Origin: Iamia sp038233335
GTDB lineage: Bacteria; Actinomycetota; Acidimicrobiia; Acidimicrobiales; Iamiaceae
Assembly (NCBI GenBank): GCA_038233335.1
Contig: JBBSME010000002.1
Coordinates: forward strand, 1-64,000
Reading direction: 5' to 3'
Length of the DNA stretch: 64,000 nucleotides
The translations under genes and the position numbers were made by a program. Below the pieces are notes generated by a model. That model was not told the DNA's origin. It ran no database searches and saw only the letters and a list, made by a program, of their open reading frames with translations. Shown piece after piece: positions 60,636-64,000 of the stretch. How positions within the stretch are numbered: position 1 is the first letter of the stretch; every line of letters starts with the position of its first letter.

Positions 60636-61949
60636 ATGACCCGCCTCCGTTCTGCCCACCGCACCTCCCGACGTCGCCCGGCGCTGGCCGTCGCAGTGGT
60701 GACCGTCGTCGCCCTGGCCCTGGCGGCCTGCGGTCCCATCACCGCCCCGCCCGACAACCCCGTCCACCCGCGGGCCGTCTCGACCAACCCCGACGACCGC
60801 ACCCCCCACGTGCTCGACGGACGGGTCCACGCTGTGTTGGACCTGGGGGATCGGGTCCTGATCGGCGGCGAGTTCACCACCGTCAAGACCTACGACCGCC
60901 CGACCCAGCACGCCCGCCAGGGGCTATTCGCCTACGACAAGGCCACCGGCGCCATCGACACGGCATTCGTCCCGGCCCTGGACCGGGGCGGGGTGCGGGC
61001 CCTGGCCGTGAGCGGCGACGGCCAGCTCCTCGTCGGTGGGTCGTTCCAGAGGGTGGGAGGCCACTTCAGCCCGGGGCTGGCCAAGCTCGACCCCTCGACC
61101 GGCGCACCGAACGGCGCGTTCCGGGGGGGCACCGACGGCTGGGTCCTCACCATGGTGGCCCGGGGCAACCGGCTCTTCGTCGGGGGGACGTTTACCCGGG
61201 TCGACGGGGCCAACCGGTCCCGGCTGGCGGCGGTGGACTCCACCACCGGTGCGGTGGACACCCGTTTCGACGTGCCCGTCGACCAGGCCCTGCGGGCCTA
61301 CTCCTTGGTCAACCAGCTCGACGCCACCAGCGATGGCTCCCGGCTGGTGATCACCGGCAACTTCACCCGGGTCGGCGGCCAACCCCGCACCCAGGTGGCG
61401 GTGATCGACGTCGGCTCCGCCGGAGCCTCGGTGAGCTCCTGGGCCACCGAGGGCTACCGCGCCGGTGTCTGCAGCTCGACCATCGACTACTACGTCAAGG
61501 ACGTCGACATCTCCCCAGACGACCGGTTCTTCGCGGTCGTCACCACCGGGGCGTGGCGGGGCCTGACGACCTTGTGCGACACGGTGGCCCGGTGGGAGCT
61601 GGGTCCGACCGGAGCGGGCCAGCAGCCCACCTGGGCCGACTACACCGGGGGCGACTCGCTCTCCGCGGTCGCCATCACCGGGAGCACGCTGTACGCGGCC
61701 GGGCACCAGCGGTGGGCCAACAACGAGCACCCGCCCTACGGCGACGCCAAGGGCCCCGGCGCGGTGGACCGGCCCGGCATCGCCGCCTACGCCTCGGCCA
61801 CCGGCGACGTGCTGCCCTGGGCCATCGACCGGGAGAGGGGCCTCCAGGTGGGCACCCTCACCCCCACCGCCCAGGGCCTCTGGATCGGCAGCGACTCCAG
61901 CCGCCTCGGGGGCGAGTGGCACCCGCGGGTGTCGTACCTGCCCCTGTAG
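60636..61949 (+). CDS. Lipoprotein with delta-60-type beta-propeller repeats
   Basis: About 437 residues. Signal peptide with Arg-rich start and lipobox LAAC (lipidated Cys32), so it is anchored to the outer face of the membrane. The rest is made of repeated beta-propeller blades of the delta-60 kind: VLIGGEFTTV, LLVGGSFQRVGG, LFVGGTFTRVDG and LVITGNFTRVGG, each followed by L(A/F)A.D..TGA. These modules occur in secreted actinobacterial proteins with unclear binding roles. A TACGTG near 60593 could be the -10. The gap 60430-60635 holds only this promoter region. Confidence 0.82.
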   Translation: MTRLRSAHRTSRRRPALAVAVVTVVALALAACGPITAPPDNPVHPRAVSTNPDDRTPHVLDGRVHAVLDLGDRVLIGGEFTTVKTYDRPTQHARQGLFAYDKATGAIDTAFVPALDRGGVRALAVSGDGQLLVGGSFQRVGGHFSPGLAKLDPSTGAPNGAFRGGTDGWVLTMVARGNRLFVGGTFTRVDGANRSRLAAVDSTTGAVDTRFDVPVDQALRAYSLVNQLDATSDGSRLVITGNFTRVGGQPRTQVAVIDVGSAGASVSSWATEGYRAGVCSSTIDYYVKDVDISPDDRFFAVVTTGAWRGLTTLCDTVARWELGPTGAGQQPTWADYTGGDSLSAVAITGSTLYAAGHQRWANNEHPPYGDAKGPGAVDRPGIAAYASATGDVLPWAIDRERGLQVGTLTPTAQGLWIGSDSSRLGGEWHPRVSYLPL

Positions 61950-62048
61950 GCAGCCCTCCCGGACCGGTCGCGATCGTCCCCACCAGCTGATCCTCTCGGC
62001 CGTCGCCTCACCGGACCCGTGGGTGCGACCACCTATGCTCACCGGCCT

Positions 62049-62525
62049 GTGCTCGAGCCCGATCCGCACCGGCGCCGTCGAGTCCTTCTCGTCTGCTCGA
62101 CCGGTGGTCACTTGGCCCAGCTGATGCGGCTGCGGTCGTGGTGGGAGGGCCACGACCGGGCGTGGGTGACCTTCGACAAGGCCGACGCCCGATCCCGCCT
62201 GGCCGGGGAACGAACCTGGTGGGCTCACCACCCCACCACCCGCAACCTGCCCAACCTTCTCCACAACCTCCTGCTGGCCCGTCGGGTCCTCGCCGCCGAG
62301 AAGCCCAACGTGGTCATCAGTAACGGTGCGGGAGCGGCCGTGCCCTTCATGGTGCTAGCCCGTCGGCGGGGCATCCCCACCGTGTACGTGGAGGTGTTCG
62401 ACCGGGTGGACAGCCCCACCCTCACCGGACGGCTCGTGCGCCCCTTCACCGACCTCTTCTGCGTCCAGTGGCCCGAGCAGCAGCGGCTCTACCGCGCCAG
62501 TGTGGTCATCGGACCCCTGCTGTGA
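62049..62525 (+). CDS. Alg14-like glycosyltransferase subunit (membrane/acceptor-binding half)
   Basis: 158 residues. VLLVCSTGGHLAQLMRLRSWW at the N terminus, then NVVISNGAGAAVPFMVLARRR and VYVEVFDRVDSPTLTGRLV match Alg14/PssD/CpsF proteins, which recruit an Alg13-type partner to the membrane to form one GT28/GT1-like enzyme that adds the second sugar to a polyprenyl-linked glycan. TATGCT (62034-62039) suggests leaderless start at GTG 62049; an in-frame GTG at 62019 is the alternative. The stop overlaps the Alg13-like gene (GTGA). Confidence 0.85.
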   Translation: MLEPDPHRRRRVLLVCSTGGHLAQLMRLRSWWEGHDRAWVTFDKADARSRLAGERTWWAHHPTTRNLPNLLHNLLLARRVLAAEKPNVVISNGAGAAVPFMVLARRRGIPTVYVEVFDRVDSPTLTGRLVRPFTDLFCVQWPEQQRLYRASVVIGPLL

Positions 62526-63031
62526 CCGCTGCCCCTGACGTGGTCGTCGCCCTCGGCACCGACCACCACCCGTTCGCGCGCCTCGTCGAGTGGGTCGACC
62601 ACTGGGCCGAGGCGCACCCGGACCGGCGCTGCACCATCCAGCACGGCTCGGCGCCGCCGCCGACCCACGCCGAGGGCCACCCGGTGCTCGACCCCGCGAT
62701 CATTCCGCAGCTGCTGGAGGCCTGCGGCGTGGCCGTGGGCCACGCCGGCCCCGGCACCCTGCTCGACGCCCGGGCCGCCGGGCACCGCCCGATCCTGGTG
62801 GCGCGACGGGCCCACCTCGGCGAGGTGGTCGACGACCACCAGGTCACATTCGGACGGTGGATGCACGATCGGGGCCAGGCGGTGTGCGTCGACACCGAGG
62901 CCGAGCTGCACGCCCGCATCGACGACGCCCTCGCCCGGCCCGAGGCCTACGCCATCGCCAGCGGCCCCGTCGCCGCGCCGCCCGCGGTGGTCCTCCTGGG
63001 GGACCTCGTCGACGGCATGATGACCCGGTGA
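62522..63031 (+). CDS. Alg13-like glycosyltransferase subunit (GT28 C-terminal domain)
   Basis: 169 residues. DVVVALGTDHHPFARLVEWV and then EACGVAVGHAGPGTLLDARAAG with PILVARRAHLGEVVDDHQ match the sugar-nucleotide-binding half of GT28/Alg13 (PssE/CpsG) proteins. Start GTG 62522 overlaps the stop of the Alg14-like gene, and its own stop overlaps the sulfotransferase start, so the three are strictly coupled. Together with the previous gene it forms a split glycosyltransferase for exopolysaccharide. Confidence 0.85.
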   Translation: MTAAPDVVVALGTDHHPFARLVEWVDHWAEAHPDRRCTIQHGSAPPPTHAEGHPVLDPAIIPQLLEACGVAVGHAGPGTLLDARAAGHRPILVARRAHLGEVVDDHQVTFGRWMHDRGQAVCVDTEAELHARIDDALARPEAYAIASGPVAAPPAVVLLGDLVDGMMTR

Positions 63032-63990
63032 GCGGAGCCCCGGGCGGGCCCGTCGTCATCTACCTGGGCGGCGCTGGCCGGAGTGGGACCACGCTGCTCG
63101 AACGCCTCCTCGCCGCCGTCCCCGGCGTTGCCGCGCTCGGCGAGGTCGTCCACCTCCCCCGGCGGGGCCTCGTTGACGACGAGGGCTGCGGGTGCGGACG
63201 ACCGTTCCGCGACTGCCCGTTCTGGCGCGAGGTGGGCGCCCGCGCCTTCGGGGGATGGGACCGCGTCGACGGGGCCGGCTGGGCGGCCCTCCAGCACCGC
63301 GTGGACCGCAACCGGCACATCCCGCTGCTCGCCGTGCCCGCCCGGCGTCGCTTCCGGGAGGACCTGGCCGACCACGTGGGACGCCTGGGCTCCCTCTACC
63401 GGGCCGCGGCCGAGGTGACCGGCTGCCCGGTGCTCGTCGACTCCTCCAAGCATGCCTCGACCGCCTTCGCCCTACGCCACCTCACCGACGCCCATCTCCG
63501 GGTCATCCAGGTGGTGCGCGACAGCCGCGGGGTCGCCTACTCCTGGACCAAGGAGGTGGCCCGGCCGGAACGGTCCGACGGGGCCACGATGCCCCGCTAC
63601 TCCCCCCTGGCCGCGGCCGGCTGGTGGGATGCCTTCAATGTGGCTCTCGGCCTTCTCCCGGTGACCGGGACATCCGTTCGGCGGGTTCGCTACGAGGACC
63701 TCGTCGACGACCCCACCGGCGTCCTGCGCCAGGTCCTCGGGCCCGCGGGGGTCGCCCTCGATCCCGGCTGGGACACGTTCCTCACCGGCGACGGGGCGAC
63801 GCTCGGGACCAGCCACTCGGTGGCCGGGAACCCGATGCGGTTCCGCACGGGCACCGTGCCGCTGCGGCGCGACGACGCCTGGAGGCACCAGCTCCCGGCG
63901 CGCGACCGCCGCATCGTCACCGCCGCCACCGCCCCCCTCCTCGCCGCCTACGGCTACACCAACGGGCGTCTCCAGCCGACAGGGGACTGA
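63028..63990 (+). CDS. Sulfotransferase family protein
   Basis: 320 residues. PAPS-binding 5'-phosphosulfate loop YLGGAGRSGTTLLERLL near the N terminus and the 3'-phosphate motif VIQVVRDSRGVAYSWTKEV in the middle; a cysteine-rich EGCGCGRPFRDCPFW lies between. It transfers sulfate from PAPS to a hydroxyl, most likely on the glycan built by the preceding Alg14/Alg13-like pair, with which it overlaps (GTGA). It suggests that the cell makes a sulfated polysaccharide or glycolipid. The acceptor is inferred from context only. Confidence 0.85.
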   Translation: MSGAPGGPVVIYLGGAGRSGTTLLERLLAAVPGVAALGEVVHLPRRGLVDDEGCGCGRPFRDCPFWREVGARAFGGWDRVDGAGWAALQHRVDRNRHIPLLAVPARRRFREDLADHVGRLGSLYRAAAEVTGCPVLVDSSKHASTAFALRHLTDAHLRVIQVVRDSRGVAYSWTKEVARPERSDGATMPRYSPLAAAGWWDAFNVALGLLPVTGTSVRRVRYEDLVDDPTGVLRQVLGPAGVALDPGWDTFLTGDGATLGTSHSVAGNPMRFRTGTVPLRRDDAWRHQLPARDRRIVTAATAPLLAAYGYTNGRLQPTGD

Positions 63991-64000
63991 ATGGCTCCGC
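63991..64000 (+). CDS. Possible start of the next operon gene, cut by the window
   Basis: ATG directly follows the sulfotransferase stop (TGAATG) and opens a frame of three codons before the window ends. Given the coupling of the three preceding genes it may be the next polysaccharide gene; nothing more can be said. Confidence 0.25.

Overview
This is about 64 kb of very GC-rich (roughly 70% or more) DNA with the gene repertoire of a free-living actinobacterium. Supporting evidence: LytR-CpsA-Psr (LCP) envelope ligases, an actinobacterial acyl-CoA carboxylase alpha chain with a co-located biotin ligase, B12-dependent methylmalonyl-CoA mutase and methionine synthase, cis- and trans-polyprenyl synthases, and remnants of the RDD / SpoIIM-like / DUF58 locus known from mycobacteria. 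Class Acidimicrobiia is my best guess, but that is inference. Start codons are often GTG, and 28 genes start 6-9 nt after a TANNNT hexamer, so leaderless transcription seems to be the rule.

Layout. 1-3.5 kb: 3' part of aconitase and an unknown protein. 3.5-10.3 kb (minus strand): UDP-xylose synthase, UDP-glucose dehydrogenase interrupted by a full-length intein, and two tandem LCP proteins, i.e. envelope glycopolymer synthesis and attachment. 10.4-15.5 kb: acyl-CoA dehydrogenase, pabB-pabC folate pair, GT-C membrane glycosyltransferase. 15.5-17.3 kb: RHH/MazF-type toxin-antitoxin pair, then a TetR regulator divergent from a small flavin-binding-type protein. 17.4-20.2 kb: biotin ligase divergent from the biotin-carrying carboxylase chain. 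20.3-28.9 kb: mixed metabolism (flavoprotein disulfide reductase, ECHDC3-like protein, histidine phosphatase, kynureninase), a His-rich membrane protein and two frame-broken WXG-like genes.

28.9-35 kb: methylmalonyl-CoA mutase and its chaperone MeaB, normally neighbours, are separated by four Uma2-family nuclease-like genes, three of them near-identical with copied promoters. 35-40.2 kb: membrane glycosyltransferase, GT2 transferase, methyltransferase and a GH13 glucosidase. 40.2-41.8 kb: a WXG100-like small protein plus a larger translationally coupled partner. 41.9-44.3 kb: a decayed RDD-SpoIIM-DUF58 cluster with an intact sigma-region-4/zinc-finger gene inside it. 44.3-50.8 kb: flippase-like membrane protein, MoeB with an N-terminal rhodanese domain, a GT-C protein, a sirtuin and an unknown conserved protein. 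50.8-58.8 kb: an exceptional 48-nt palindrome, leucyl aminopeptidase, cobalamin adenosyltransferase, polyprenyl and undecaprenyl synthases, and cobalamin-dependent methionine synthase. 58.8-64 kb: EEP-family hydrolase, membrane protein, delta-60-repeat lipoprotein and an overlapping Alg14-like / Alg13-like / sulfotransferase operon.

Two themes link scattered genes. One is B12 metabolism (mutase, MeaB, adenosyltransferase, MetH). The other is envelope polysaccharide (UGD, UXS, LCPs, several GTs, UppS, Alg13/14-like pair, sulfotransferase). No tRNA, rRNA, CRISPR array, IS element or phage module was recognised.
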